Source: an uncultured Verrucomicrobiota bacterium (GTDB lineage Bacteria > Verrucomicrobiota > Verrucomicrobiia > Limisphaerales > UBA9464). Taken from it: a DNA stretch of 47,440 nt. Positions 33,337 to 40,625 of the stretch are shown here, piece after piece (position 1 is the stretch's first letter; every line of letters begins with the position of its first letter). A program made the translations under genes and the position numbers. A model generated the notes under the pieces. The model searched no databases. It was not told the origin of the DNA and worked only from the letters and a program-made list of their open reading frames with translations. The stretch spans positions 1 through 47,440 of the forward strand of contig CAIVQH010000038.1 in NCBI GenBank assembly GCA_903907995.1. Reading direction: 5' to 3'.

Positions 33337-35271
33337 TCAGCCGGCGCAGCTTCCGCAATCGTCCTCCGCAGGCTCCGCGCGCTGACGCTTGAGCCAGACG
33401 AGCACTAGGCTCAGGTCGGCCGGGGTCACTCCGGAGATGCGGCTGGCCTGTCCGATCGTCTGGGGACGGATCTTTTCCAGTTTTTGCCGCGCTTCCGTGC
33501 GTAGGCTGCCGATGCTGGCGTAATCGAAATCCGCCGGGATGGTGCGCTCTTCCAAGTCGTTGAACTTGTCCAGCTCCCGATTCTGCCGGGCGACGTAGCC
33601 GGCATATTTGATCGTGATTTCGACCTGTTCGGTGACTTGGGGCGACAACTGTAGATCACGGCTGGGCAGGTCTTGGTAGCGAACCTCCGGGCGTCGGAGC
33701 AGCTGGGCCATGGTATCGGTGCCTTCCCTAACCTGTTCCAACCGTATCAGTTCCTGCGCGATGGCCGCCCGTTTGGCCTCGAAGTGGCGGTAGTTTCGTT
33801 CGGGCAGCAGCCCCAGCTCGTAGCCCAACTGGCTCAGCCGCTGATCGGCATTGTCCTGGCGCAAGACGAGCCGGTACTCGGCGCGCGAGGTGAACATCCG
33901 ATAGGGCTCCTGCGTGCCCTTCGTGACAAGGTCATCGATGAGGACACCGATGTAGGCCTGATCGCGGCGCAGCACCACGGGTGCTTTGCCCTGGACGCGA
34001 CGCGCCGCATTGATGCCGGCCATCAGTCCCTGCGCGCCGGCTTCCTCATAGCCCGAGGTCCCATTGATCTGTCCCGCGAGGAACAGGTTCCGGCACCCCT
34101 TGGTCTCCAGGCTGGGCTGGAGCTGAGTCGGATGGCTGAAATCGTATTCGACCGCGTAGGCCGGCCGCATGATCTCCGCCTGCTCGCAGCCCACAATGCT
34201 GCGGACCATCTCGACCTGCACCTCGAAGGGCAGGCAGGTCGAAAAGCCGTTCACGTAGATTTCGTCGGTGGCGATCCCCTCCGGTTCGAGGAAAATCTGG
34301 TGCCGCTCCTTGTCCGCGAAGCGCACAAACTTGTCCTCGATGCTCGGACAATACCGGGGACCGATCCCTTCGATGACGCCGGAGTACATGGGCGACTTGT
34401 GGAGGTTCGCCAGAATCAGCTCCCGCGTGCGGTCGGTCGTGTGCGTGAGGTAGCACGGAAGTTGTCCGCCCGTATGCGCGAGGATCGAACCGGGGGGATA
34501 CTTCGGGGCGGGATCGGTGAGCGCCTTCGTCCGAAATTGTTCCACGTGGAACAATGGGTCGTTCCAGAGATCCTCCTGCCAGTATGTGAACCATGGCACC
34601 GGCTCGTCGCCGGGTTGCAACTCGCATTGGGTAAAGTCGATCGACTGCCGGACCAGCCGGGGCGGGGTACCAGTCTTCAGGCGGCCCAGCTCCAAGCCAA
34701 CCTCTTTCAAGGAAGCGGACAGCCCGGTCGCGGCGGCCTCGCCGGCGCGACCGCCAGATTGCTGGTTGGCCCCGACGTGCATGAGGCCCCGCAGAAAGGT
34801 GCCGGTAGTAATAATGACGGTCTGCGCATGGAACTGGACCTCCAGGCTGGTCTCCACCCCATACACCTCGCCGTCCCGATGCAACAACCGGGTGGTCTGC
34901 CCCTGCTTGCAATCGAGATTGGCCTGGCGCTCGCAGATCCATTTCAGGCGAAACTGATAAGCCTTCTTGTCGCACTGGGCCCGGGGAGCCCAAACAGCCG
35001 GGCCTTTCTTGGTGTTGAGCATCCGGAACTGCAAGCCGGACATATCCGTGGCCTTGCCCATCTCGCCACCCAATGCGTCGATCTCCCGGACCAGATGCCC
35101 CTTGGCCAGCCCGCCGATGGCCGGGTTGCACGACATCTGCCCGATGGTATCGAGATTGATCGTCAGCAGCAGGGTCTGGCACCCCATGCGGGCGGCGGCC
35201 AAGGCGGCCTCAACGCCGGCATGGCCGGCACCGACCACGATGACATCATACCGCTTGGGATAGACAAACAT
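33337..35271 (-). CDS. mnmG: tRNA uridine 5-carboxymethylaminomethyl modification enzyme MnmG (GidA)
   Basis: 644 residues with the FAD-binding DVIVVGAGHAGVEAA start, the CNPAIGGLAKGHLVREIDALGG motif, and the conserved C-terminal helical domain that contacts MnmE. With MnmE it modifies U34 of several tRNAs. Relative to the usual chain there is an insertion of roughly 30 residues around 231-265 (WQEDLWNDPLFHVEQF...). The FHVEQF part is the translation of a parS-like palindrome lying inside the gene. mnmG is often near the replication origin with rsmG and parAB; here the next upstream gene encodes a ParB-N-terminus membrane protein. Confidence 0.95.
   Translation of the reverse strand: MFVYPKRYDVIVVGAGHAGVEAALAAARMGCQTLLLTINLDTIGQMSCNPAIGGLAKGHLVREIDALGGEMGKATDMSGLQFRMLNTKKGPAVWAPRAQCDKKAYQFRLKWICERQANLDCKQGQTTRLLHRDGEVYGVETSLEVQFHAQTVIITTGTFLRGLMHVGANQQSGGRAGEAAATGLSASLKEVGLELGRLKTGTPPRLVRQSIDFTQCELQPGDEPVPWFTYWQEDLWNDPLFHVEQFRTKALTDPAPKYPPGSILAHTGGQLPCYLTHTTDRTRELILANLHKSPMYSGVIEGIGPRYCPSIEDKFVRFADKERHQIFLEPEGIATDEIYVNGFSTCLPFEVQVEMVRSIVGCEQAEIMRPAYAVEYDFSHPTQLQPSLETKGCRNLFLAGQINGTSGYEEAGAQGLMAGINAARRVQGKAPVVLRRDQAYIGVLIDDLVTKGTQEPYRMFTSRAEYRLVLRQDNADQRLSQLGYELGLLPERNYRHFEAKRAAIAQELIRLEQVREGTDTMAQLLRRPEVRYQDLPSRDLQLSPQVTEQVEITIKYAGYVARQNRELDKFNDLEERTIPADFDYASIGSLRTEARQKLEKIRPQTIGQASRISGVTPADLSLVLVWLKRQRAEPAEDDCGSCAG
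34536..34555. promoter_or_regulatory. parS-like centromere site inside mnmG
   Basis: A perfect 20-bp palindrome, ATTGTTCCACGTGGAACAAT, containing the parS core TGTTCCACGTGGAACA known from Pseudomonas and many other bacteria. It encodes part of LFHVEQF in MnmG. ParB would nucleate here to load segregation complexes. Confidence 0.85.
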
Positions 35272-35295
35272 GGGAATCAGGTACCCGGAGGAGGC

Positions 35296-35317
35296 AATTG
35301 TTCCACGTGGAACAATT
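35296..35317. promoter_or_regulatory. parS-like centromere site upstream of mnmG
   Basis: A perfect 22-bp palindrome with the core TGTTCCACGTGGAACA, located in the 51-bp gap between mnmG and the ParB-like membrane protein gene, 760 bp from the site inside mnmG. Confidence 0.88.
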
Positions 35318-35322
35318 CGATT

Positions 35323-35685
35323 CTACTTGGTTGGCCTCGGTGGGGTCATCGCCAAAAGAGCGAGGACGCAGCCGATCAGCAGCAACACCACTCCCACGGC
35401 CAATGCCGCGCCCGTGTGCGCCATGGGGGACGCCGTAATCAGCCAAGCGCCAATGGCCAAGAGCAAAACGTCCGCCCCCAGCAGTACGCCTCGGCCGATA
35501 AAGGATTTGTGCTCAACAGTTTGGGTTGAAACAGCCGAAACGGTAGCGGGTTTGACCGGTGATTTCGGGTCAACAGCCTGCCCGTGATCCTTGAAACGCT
35601 CGGGCTCAGACAACGAACGGACCGGTTGCTGGGCAGACTCTGCCAGCAACGCGCCCAAACCCTTGCCCAAACCGGTGGATGCCAC
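35323..35685 (-). CDS. Small membrane protein with ParB-type N-terminal peptide
   Basis: 120 residues from GTG 35685. Residues 4-15 (TGLGKGLGALLA) match the conserved N-terminal ParA-interaction peptide of chromosomal ParB proteins (consensus like RGLGRGLDALI). After a polar linker (16-62) come two membrane helices, about 65-86 (GRGVLLGADVLLLAIGAWLIT) and 92-113 (GAALAVGVVLLLIGCVLALLAM). The ParB CTPase, helix-turn-helix and dimerisation domains are all absent. It lies 51 bp upstream of mnmG on the same strand, with a parS-like site in the gap. GGAGG precedes the GTG closely. A role as a membrane-tethered activator of ParA-like ATPases is inference. Confidence 0.7.
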   Translation of the reverse strand: MASTGLGKGLGALLAESAQQPVRSLSEPERFKDHGQAVDPKSPVKPATVSAVSTQTVEHKSFIGRGVLLGADVLLLAIGAWLITASPMAHTGAALAVGVVLLLIGCVLALLAMTPPRPTK

Positions 35686-36086
35686 GCCTCCAGTTTCGAC
35701 CCAAAGCGGCCCCAGCTCAAAGAAAATCGGTGGCCGGGCAGAAGGAGACAGGAGCGGCCTTGCGGCCGGGAGTCAGGAATCAGTAGATGGAAGCTGGGAG
35801 ATAGGAGTTGGGGAAACAGCGGCCTCGAGCGGCCAACCGCGAGCGGTTGCCGAAGGATGTTTCGGAAGGGAGATAGCTTGGTGGGGCGAGTGTCCCCGCG
35901 AGCCGAGGCGGCCTTGGTCTGAGGCGGCCCGGCTCGCGGGGACGCTGGCCCCACCGGGCACAGGATGGTCGATCCTTCCAGCGGAGTGCGACGAACCCCG
36001 AACCTCCCACCTCCCATCTCCTATCTTCCAGCTCCTGTCTTCTTGCGTCACAGGACGCCGTAGCGTTAATTCCATGCCTGCAATCT
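35686..36086. repeat. Divergent intergenic region with hairpin element
   Basis: 400 bp between two divergent genes. Around 35880-35957 GGTGGGGCGAGTGTCCCCGC is mirrored by CTCGCGGGGACGCTGGCCCC, an imperfect long hairpin of the same family as 42358-42440. It is flanked by purine-rich GGGAGATAGGAG-type DNA (35740-35815) and its pyrimidine complement (36000-36045). Confidence 0.6.
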
Positions 36087-37220
36087 ATGGATGTCACTCG
36101 CACCGCCTTCGGCACCTGGAATGGTGGCCGGTTCATGCATTTCGGTCAGCCGTTGGAAGATGGTCACTGGGTCAAGACGGCCCAATTGGCCTATCAAAGC
36201 GGCATTCGCACCTTCATTACGGCCGACGTTTACGGTAACGGAGCGGCTGATTCCCTGCTGGGAAGCGCTTTGGCCGGTCTGCCACGCGATTCCTACTGCC
36301 TCGTTGGCGCGGTGGGGCACGACTTCTATTCCGGCAAGCGGGACGGTTCGAAAGGCTTTCCGCGCTTCACCAATCCCGACCTGCGCGCGCCGGGCGATTA
36401 CGCCAGCTACCTCCGTATGGCCACGGAGAAGTCCTTGGAACGCTGCGGGGCCAGCAAGTTCGACCTGCTGCTGCTGCACAATCCCGATTCCATCGGCTAC
36501 TCCAGCGACCGCGTTTGGTCGGCCATGCAGAAGCTCGTCGATGCCGGCCTGACCGACCGTCTCGGCGTCGCGCCCGGGCCGGCGAATGGCTTCACACTCG
36601 ACCTGATCCAGTGTTTCGAGCGCTTCGGCGCGCTGATCGACTGGGCGATGATCATCCTGAACCCGCTCGAGCCGTGGCCCGGTTCGCTGGCGCTGCCGGC
36701 GGCGGTGAAGCACGACATCAAGCTCATGACGCGCGTGGTGGATTACGGCGGTCTCTTCCACGACGACGTGAAGCCCGGCCACCAGTTCGGGTATGGCGAT
36801 CATCGCACCTTCCGCCCGGCCGGCTGGGTTGAGGCAGGCAACAGCAAGCTCGACCAGCTCCGGAGCGTAGCCGAGCGCCACGGACTGACCCTGCTCCAGC
36901 TCGCCTGCGCGTGGAATCTCAGCCAACCGGCGGTTCACAGCGTCATCCCCACGCTGATCCAGGAAGTCGGCGACCACGCCAAGCCCATCGAGCAGAAGAT
37001 CGCGGAACTCGCGAACGTGCCCGACGTGAAGCTGACGTCCGAGGAAATCGCCTTCATCGCTCAGGTCGGTGCCAACAAGGGCTGCATGCATCTCAAGGGC
37101 GCCAACGCCGCCCACACCACACCGCCCGTGGCCGACCAGTGGAGCCTCACGCCGGATCTGGAAGAGGTGGGCCGTCGCTGGGGCATCGACCCGGTCGGCG
37201 ACCTGGCCTGCGCTCACTGA
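36087..37220 (+). CDS. Aldo/keto reductase-family protein lacking the usual catalytic Lys
   Basis: 377 residues with the AKR TIM-barrel order: GIRTFITADVYGNG (Asp47, Tyr49), LLLLHNPDS (His) and a C-terminal LQLACAWNLSQPAVHSVIPTL segment that matches the NADPH-binding end of the family. At the position of the catalytic Lys (usually ..KVG) the protein reads LVGAVGHDF, with no Lys. A long tail after residue 310 (NKGCMHLKGANAAHTT...) is unusual. It could be an active but altered oxidoreductase or a non-catalytic relative. Confidence 0.75.
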   Translation: MDVTRTAFGTWNGGRFMHFGQPLEDGHWVKTAQLAYQSGIRTFITADVYGNGAADSLLGSALAGLPRDSYCLVGAVGHDFYSGKRDGSKGFPRFTNPDLRAPGDYASYLRMATEKSLERCGASKFDLLLLHNPDSIGYSSDRVWSAMQKLVDAGLTDRLGVAPGPANGFTLDLIQCFERFGALIDWAMIILNPLEPWPGSLALPAAVKHDIKLMTRVVDYGGLFHDDVKPGHQFGYGDHRTFRPAGWVEAGNSKLDQLRSVAERHGLTLLQLACAWNLSQPAVHSVIPTLIQEVGDHAKPIEQKIAELANVPDVKLTSEEIAFIAQVGANKGCMHLKGANAAHTTPPVADQWSLTPDLEEVGRRWGIDPVGDLACAH

Positions 37221-37305
37221 TGGTTAGGTCCCGAGTCCGGAGTCCCGGGTCCGAGGTCCCGAGTCTTGGCACTCGCAACTCATAGCTCACAACTCGTAAC
37301 TGACC

Positions 37306-37818
37306 GTGTCTGCCGCCGAAATCACGGGCTTCGTGCTCACCCTGCTGGTGATGCTCGTAGGCCTGGTCGGCGCGGTGCTGCCGGGTCTGCCGGGGCCGCC
37401 CCTGATTTTCGTGGCGGCCTTGGGACACCGGCTCTACTTCGGCGAACGCGGCGCGGCCTGGTGGGTCATCATCGTGCTCGGGCTGATCGGCGCGCTGTCG
37501 CTGCTGCTCGATTTTCTGGCGACGACCTACGGCGCGAAACGGCTGGGCGCGACCTGGCGCGGCATGGTCGGCGCGGGCATCGGCGCGATCGTGGGCCTGT
37601 TTATCTTTCCGCCGTGGGGCCTAATATTGGGTCCGCTGCTCTGTGCCGCCCTCGCAGAAATGCTGGGCGGCCGCCCGTGGAAGGAAGCCGGCAAGGCCGG
37701 CATGGGCGCGGCGTTCGGCGTCCTCGCCGGCACCGCCGGGAAAGTCGCCTGCTGCCTCGCGATGATCGGGCTGTTCGTGCTGCAACTGCTCTACCACGTG
37801 CTGCAAACGGGGAATTGA
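37306..37818 (+). CDS. DUF456 membrane protein
   Basis: 170 residues from GTG 37306. Four to five membrane helices with family-typical glycine-rich loops: GAVLPGLPGPPLIFVAALGH, LDFLATTYGAKRLGATWRGMVGAGIGAIVG, GLILGPLLCAALAEMLGG and FGVLAGTAGKVACCLAMIG. DUF456 proteins are inner-membrane proteins of unknown function. The 85 bp before it (37221-37305) is low-complexity DNA made of GTCCCGAGTC- and AACTCGTAACTC-like units. Confidence 0.85.
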   Translation: MSAAEITGFVLTLLVMLVGLVGAVLPGLPGPPLIFVAALGHRLYFGERGAAWWVIIVLGLIGALSLLLDFLATTYGAKRLGATWRGMVGAGIGAIVGLFIFPPWGLILGPLLCAALAEMLGGRPWKEAGKAGMGAAFGVLAGTAGKVACCLAMIGLFVLQLLYHVLQTGN

Positions 37819-37877
37819 GGCCGTTTTGCACGGCCGATTGCGCCGCAACGGGCGCAGCGCCGCTGCGGCCCTCGTCG

Positions 37878-38006
37878 TAGGACGGTGCGTCCCGCCCGTC
37901 ATCCAATATTCTCCTCACGCCGAAGCCCTCGGCACACGAATTTTCAGACCGCAAGATCGCTTTGGAGAACAGAAGATCAGAGGACGGGCGGGACGCGCCG
38001 TCCTAC
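37878..38006. repeat. GTAGGACGG inverted-repeat element, copy 1
   Basis: 24-nt arms at 37878-37901 and 37983-38006 are inverted copies with one mismatch (GTAGGACGG...CCCGTC and GACGGGCGGGACG...CCTAC). A second member lies at 40493-40593. It fills most of the gap before ndk. Confidence 0.75.
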
Positions 38007-38075
38007 TATGGAGCCAACGGCACGGGGAACTGAGGCTTTACCTTCCGCCGCGTTCTGGCAGGCTGATCCGTCCAG

Positions 38076-38492
38076 ATGGAACGTACACTGATTCTCTGCA
38101 AGCCTGACTGCGTCGCCCGCAACCTGATCGGCACCGTGCTCGACCGCTTCGAGCGCGCCGGCCTCAAGGTCTCCGCCGCCAAGATGATCCGGCTCACGCC
38201 CGCACTGCTCAAGGAGCACTACGCGCACCTCGCGGACCGCCCGTTCTTCCCGGAAATCGTCACCTTCATGCAGTCCCAGCCCGTGCTGGCCGTCATCCTC
38301 AGCGGCGACAACGCCGTGCTGAAAGTGCGCGAGCTGCTCGGGCCGACCGACTCGCGCAAGGCCCCGAAGGGAACCCTCCGCGGCGACTTCGGCACCGGCA
38401 GCATGGAGAACATCGCCCACGCCTCGGACTCGGTGGCAAACGCCGAGCTGGAAGTGAAGCGCTTCTTCCGCGCCGACGAGATCCCCGCCTGA
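38076..38492 (+). CDS. ndk: Nucleoside diphosphate kinase
   Basis: 138 residues, normal size. Starts MERTLILCKPDCV (nucleotide-binding Lys9), with the active-site histidine in NIAHASDS (His115) and the RGDFG segment before it. It transfers the gamma-phosphate of ATP to NDPs. Single gene followed by a strong terminator. Confidence 0.95.
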   Translation: MERTLILCKPDCVARNLIGTVLDRFERAGLKVSAAKMIRLTPALLKEHYAHLADRPFFPEIVTFMQSQPVLAVILSGDNAVLKVRELLGPTDSRKAPKGTLRGDFGTGSMENIAHASDSVANAELEVKRFFRADEIPA

Positions 38493-38519
38493 TAACGGGT
38501 GTAAACTTACAAATGAAAC

Positions 38520-38547
38520 GGGCGCGGCTCCGGCCGCGCCCTTTCTG
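38520..38547 (+). terminator. Rho-independent terminator of ndk
   Basis: A 9-bp perfect stem GGGCGCGGC (38520-38528) and GCCGCGCCC (38533-38541), loop TCCG, then TTTCTGTTTG. It lies 28 bp after the ndk stop codon. Confidence 0.88.
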
Positions 38548-38570
38548 TTTGTTGGGAGGGGGCAGAGATC

Positions 38571-38639
38571 AATTTGGAAAACAGGAAAGCAGGAAAGGAA
38601 CCGTCTCTTGGGCTTTCCTGTTTTCCTGTTTTCCAAATT
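38571..38639. repeat. GGAAAACAGG inverted repeat, second member
   Basis: 26-nt arms at 38571-38596 and 38614-38639 pair with one mismatch. Same family as 33259-33318; both lie just beyond the 3' end of a housekeeping gene (mnmG, ndk). Confidence 0.75.
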
Positions 38640-38699
38640 CAAACTCCCCTTTCGTCGTTGACTGCAGACGTTTCGGGGCCGGTTGTTGCGCCGTTCGTG

Positions 38700-38850
38700 C
38701 CTTTCCCCCTCACCCTGACCCTCACTTGGGGAGAGGGGAAAGCAAACGGCGTTTACAGTTGTTAAGAACGTTTCCGGCCAATCCCGCACCGGTCTTTCGC
38801 CGAGAGGCGGACCATGATTCTCCCTCCCCCTGAGGGGATTGGTCGCAGGC
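38700..38850. repeat. Degenerate member of the CCCTCACCCTGACCCTC repeat family
   Basis: TTTCCCCCTCACCCTGACCCTC at 38701 and CCGGCCAATCCCGCACCGGTCTTTCGCC at 38773 match internal parts of the repeats at 14599 and 47088; the right arm is decayed. No gene is present between ndk and the methyltransferase (38493-38901). Confidence 0.5.
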
Positions 38851-38901
38851 CCTGTCTTTCTTGGTTTCTTCGTTCCTTGGTTGTTCCTCCCGATCTGCGG
38901 C

Positions 38902-40134
38902 TCACCCGAAGCGCAGGTAGATCGCCTTCAGGTAATTGGCCTCGGGGAAGGTGGCGGGATGATCGGGCGCGTGGCCGGTGGTGCGGAGTTCGGTGAAGCG
39001 GCGTCCGCTGCTTCGGGCGGCGGAGCGCACGGCACCGAAGAATTCCTCCGCGCTCACGTGGGCGCTGCACGAGGCGGCGAGCAGCACGCCGCCGGGGCGC
39101 ACACGTCCCACGCCGGACGCGGCGAGCCGGGCATAGGCCTGGATGGCGGAAGCGCGCTCGGTTTCACGCTTCGCCAGTGACGGCGGGTCCAGGACGATGC
39201 AGTCAAAGCTGCGTTCCGGGCCGGTGGCGAGCCACTGGAAGGCGTCGCCCTGGATCTGCTCGTGGGTCGCGGCGGCAATGCCCGGCACGGATTGGTTCAA
39301 CGCGAAATTGCGTTTGGCCGACTCCAGCGCGTGGAGCGAGATGTCGAGATCAGTGACACTCTTGGCCCCGCCGCGCGCGGCATAGAGGCTGAAGCCGCCG
39401 GAGAAGCTGAAGGCGTTCAGCACGTCCCCGCCTTGGGTGAGCGTCTCGACGAGGCGACGGTTGTCGCGCTGGTCGAGGAAGAAGCCGGTCTTCTGCCCCT
39501 GCACGACCTCGGCCTCGAAGCTCAGACCCGATTCGCGGAAGATGACGGTCGGGACGGTTGCCTGGTCGGGACGTCCGGCGACGGTAATTTCGCAGCCGTC
39601 CACCCAGCCCTGCTCGCGGGCGAGATCCTGGATGTTCCGGCTCAGGCGCAGGATCAGGTGCTCCGGCGACAGCGCTTCGCGGATGAGCGTGGAGATTTCG
39701 CCGAGGCGCGGCAGCCACGCGGCGGAATACAGCTTCAGCACGAGTGTGCCGGCGTAGCGGTCGAGGACGAGCCCGGGCCAGCCGTCACTTTCGCCGTTGA
39801 TCAACCGGTAGCCGTCGGTGTCGGGCCCGATGGTCTCGGGCGTGCGCTTCGCGACGGCCGTCGTCAGCCGGGCTCGCCACCACGCCGTGTCGAGCGTGAC
39901 CGGCTTGCCCGCGTGCAGGATGCGGACGCGGATCGGCGAATCGGGATCGAAAAAGCCGAGCGCGAGGAACTTGTCCTGCCGGTCGTAGATGACGGCGAGC
40001 TCGCCCGCGACCGCATTGCGGTTCTGCTCGCGAAGGGAGGCGCTATACACCCACGGATGGCCGCCACGGATGATGGTCTCCGCCGTCGCGGTGACGCGGA
40101 GGCGGAGGCGGGGGACAGCGGCAGGTGCGGACAT
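38902..40134 (-). CDS. RlmI-like class I SAM-dependent rRNA (cytosine-C5) methyltransferase
   Basis: 410 residues from ATG 40134. N-terminal PUA domain (about 8-80, [23 protein letters not shown]), a central EEHEE-like domain, then a Rossmann methyltransferase: [11 protein letters not shown] (216-226), motif [16 protein letters not shown] (239-253), TDLDIS (261-266), motif [10 protein letters not shown] (315-322) and SCSAHV (355-360). This matches the RlmI family that makes m5C in 23S rRNA. The frame continues to 40410 only through a repeat element, so that extension is rejected. Confidence 0.88.
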   Translation of the reverse strand: MSAPAAVPRLRLRVTATAETIIRGGHPWVYSASLREQNRNAVAGELAVIYDRQDKFLALGFFDPDSPIRVRILHAGKPVTLDTAWWRARLTTAVAKRTPETIGPDTDGYRLINGESDGWPGLVLDRYAGTLVLKLYSAAWLPRLGEISTLIREALSPEHLILRLSRNIQDLAREQGWVDGCEITVAGRPDQATVPTVIFRESGLSFEAEVVQGQKTGFFLDQRDNRRLVETLTQGGDVLNAFSFSGGFSLYAARGGAKSVTDLDISLHALESAKRNFALNQSVPGIAAATHEQIQGDAFQWLATGPERSFDCIVLDPPSLAKRETERASAIQAYARLAASGVGRVRPGGVLLAASCSAHVSAEEFFGAVRSAARSSGRRFTELRTTGHAPDHPATFPEANYLKAIYLRFG

Positions 40135-40226
40135 CGGGTCGCAGTGTGCCAGAGCGCAACCGGCCGCGCATATCTTTTCACCGATGCGGAGAACGCCAAA
40201 AACGGAGGCGGACATATTGAAGACGC

Positions 40227-40400
40227 GTGGCCGTTCCCCCTCACCCCGGCCCTCTCCCGCCAGGAGAGGGAGAATTGTCGTCCGCGCCTTGGCGAAAGCC
40301 CGGCGCTGAAATGGCTGGATGCGTTTTCCGACAGCCAAGAGACCCCGACTGCTGTCCCCTCTCCTGGCGGGAGAGGGCCGGGGTGAGGGGGAACGGCCAC
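40227..40400. repeat. 174-bp element with 44-bp perfect terminal inverted repeats
   Basis: Arms 40227-40270 and 40357-40400 are exact reverse complements (GTGGCCGTTCCCCCTCACCC... and ...GGGTGAGGGGGAACGGCCAC). The 86-bp centre has no coding potential. It is the best-preserved member of a family with relatives at 14599, 16574, 38700 and 47088, in the size range of a MITE-like non-autonomous element. Confidence 0.88.
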
Positions 40401-40492
40401 CCTTACCCAATTCGCATTATTACTGTCCCCGGCCGTGTGCCAATGGGCTGGGGCGAGCGTGTGGCGACGTGCAAAGCCGGCCCGTTTCCCAA

Positions 40493-40593
40493 GTAGGACG
40501 GGCGGCTCGCCCGTCTTCTGACTTTCCCCCGCTGCTTCTAACAGCACGCCACGGGAAGACGAATATGGAAGACGGGCGGGACGCCCGTCCTAC
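40493..40593. repeat. GTAGGACGG inverted-repeat element, copy 2
   Basis: 23-nt arms 40493-40515 and 40571-40593 are inverted with two mismatches. Relative of 37878-38006. Confidence 0.75.
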
Positions 40594-40625
40594 TGGGCTG
40601 GCGGACGTGACCGTCCGCGCACCTA

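Noticed and set aside
33673-35529. 618-residue plus-strand frame opposite mnmG
   Set aside because: Antisense shadow; mnmG motifs on the minus strand are unambiguous.
40135-40410. N-terminal extension of the RlmI-like methyltransferase
   Set aside because: It is encoded by the 174-bp inverted-repeat element; the PUA domain begins right after ATG 40134.
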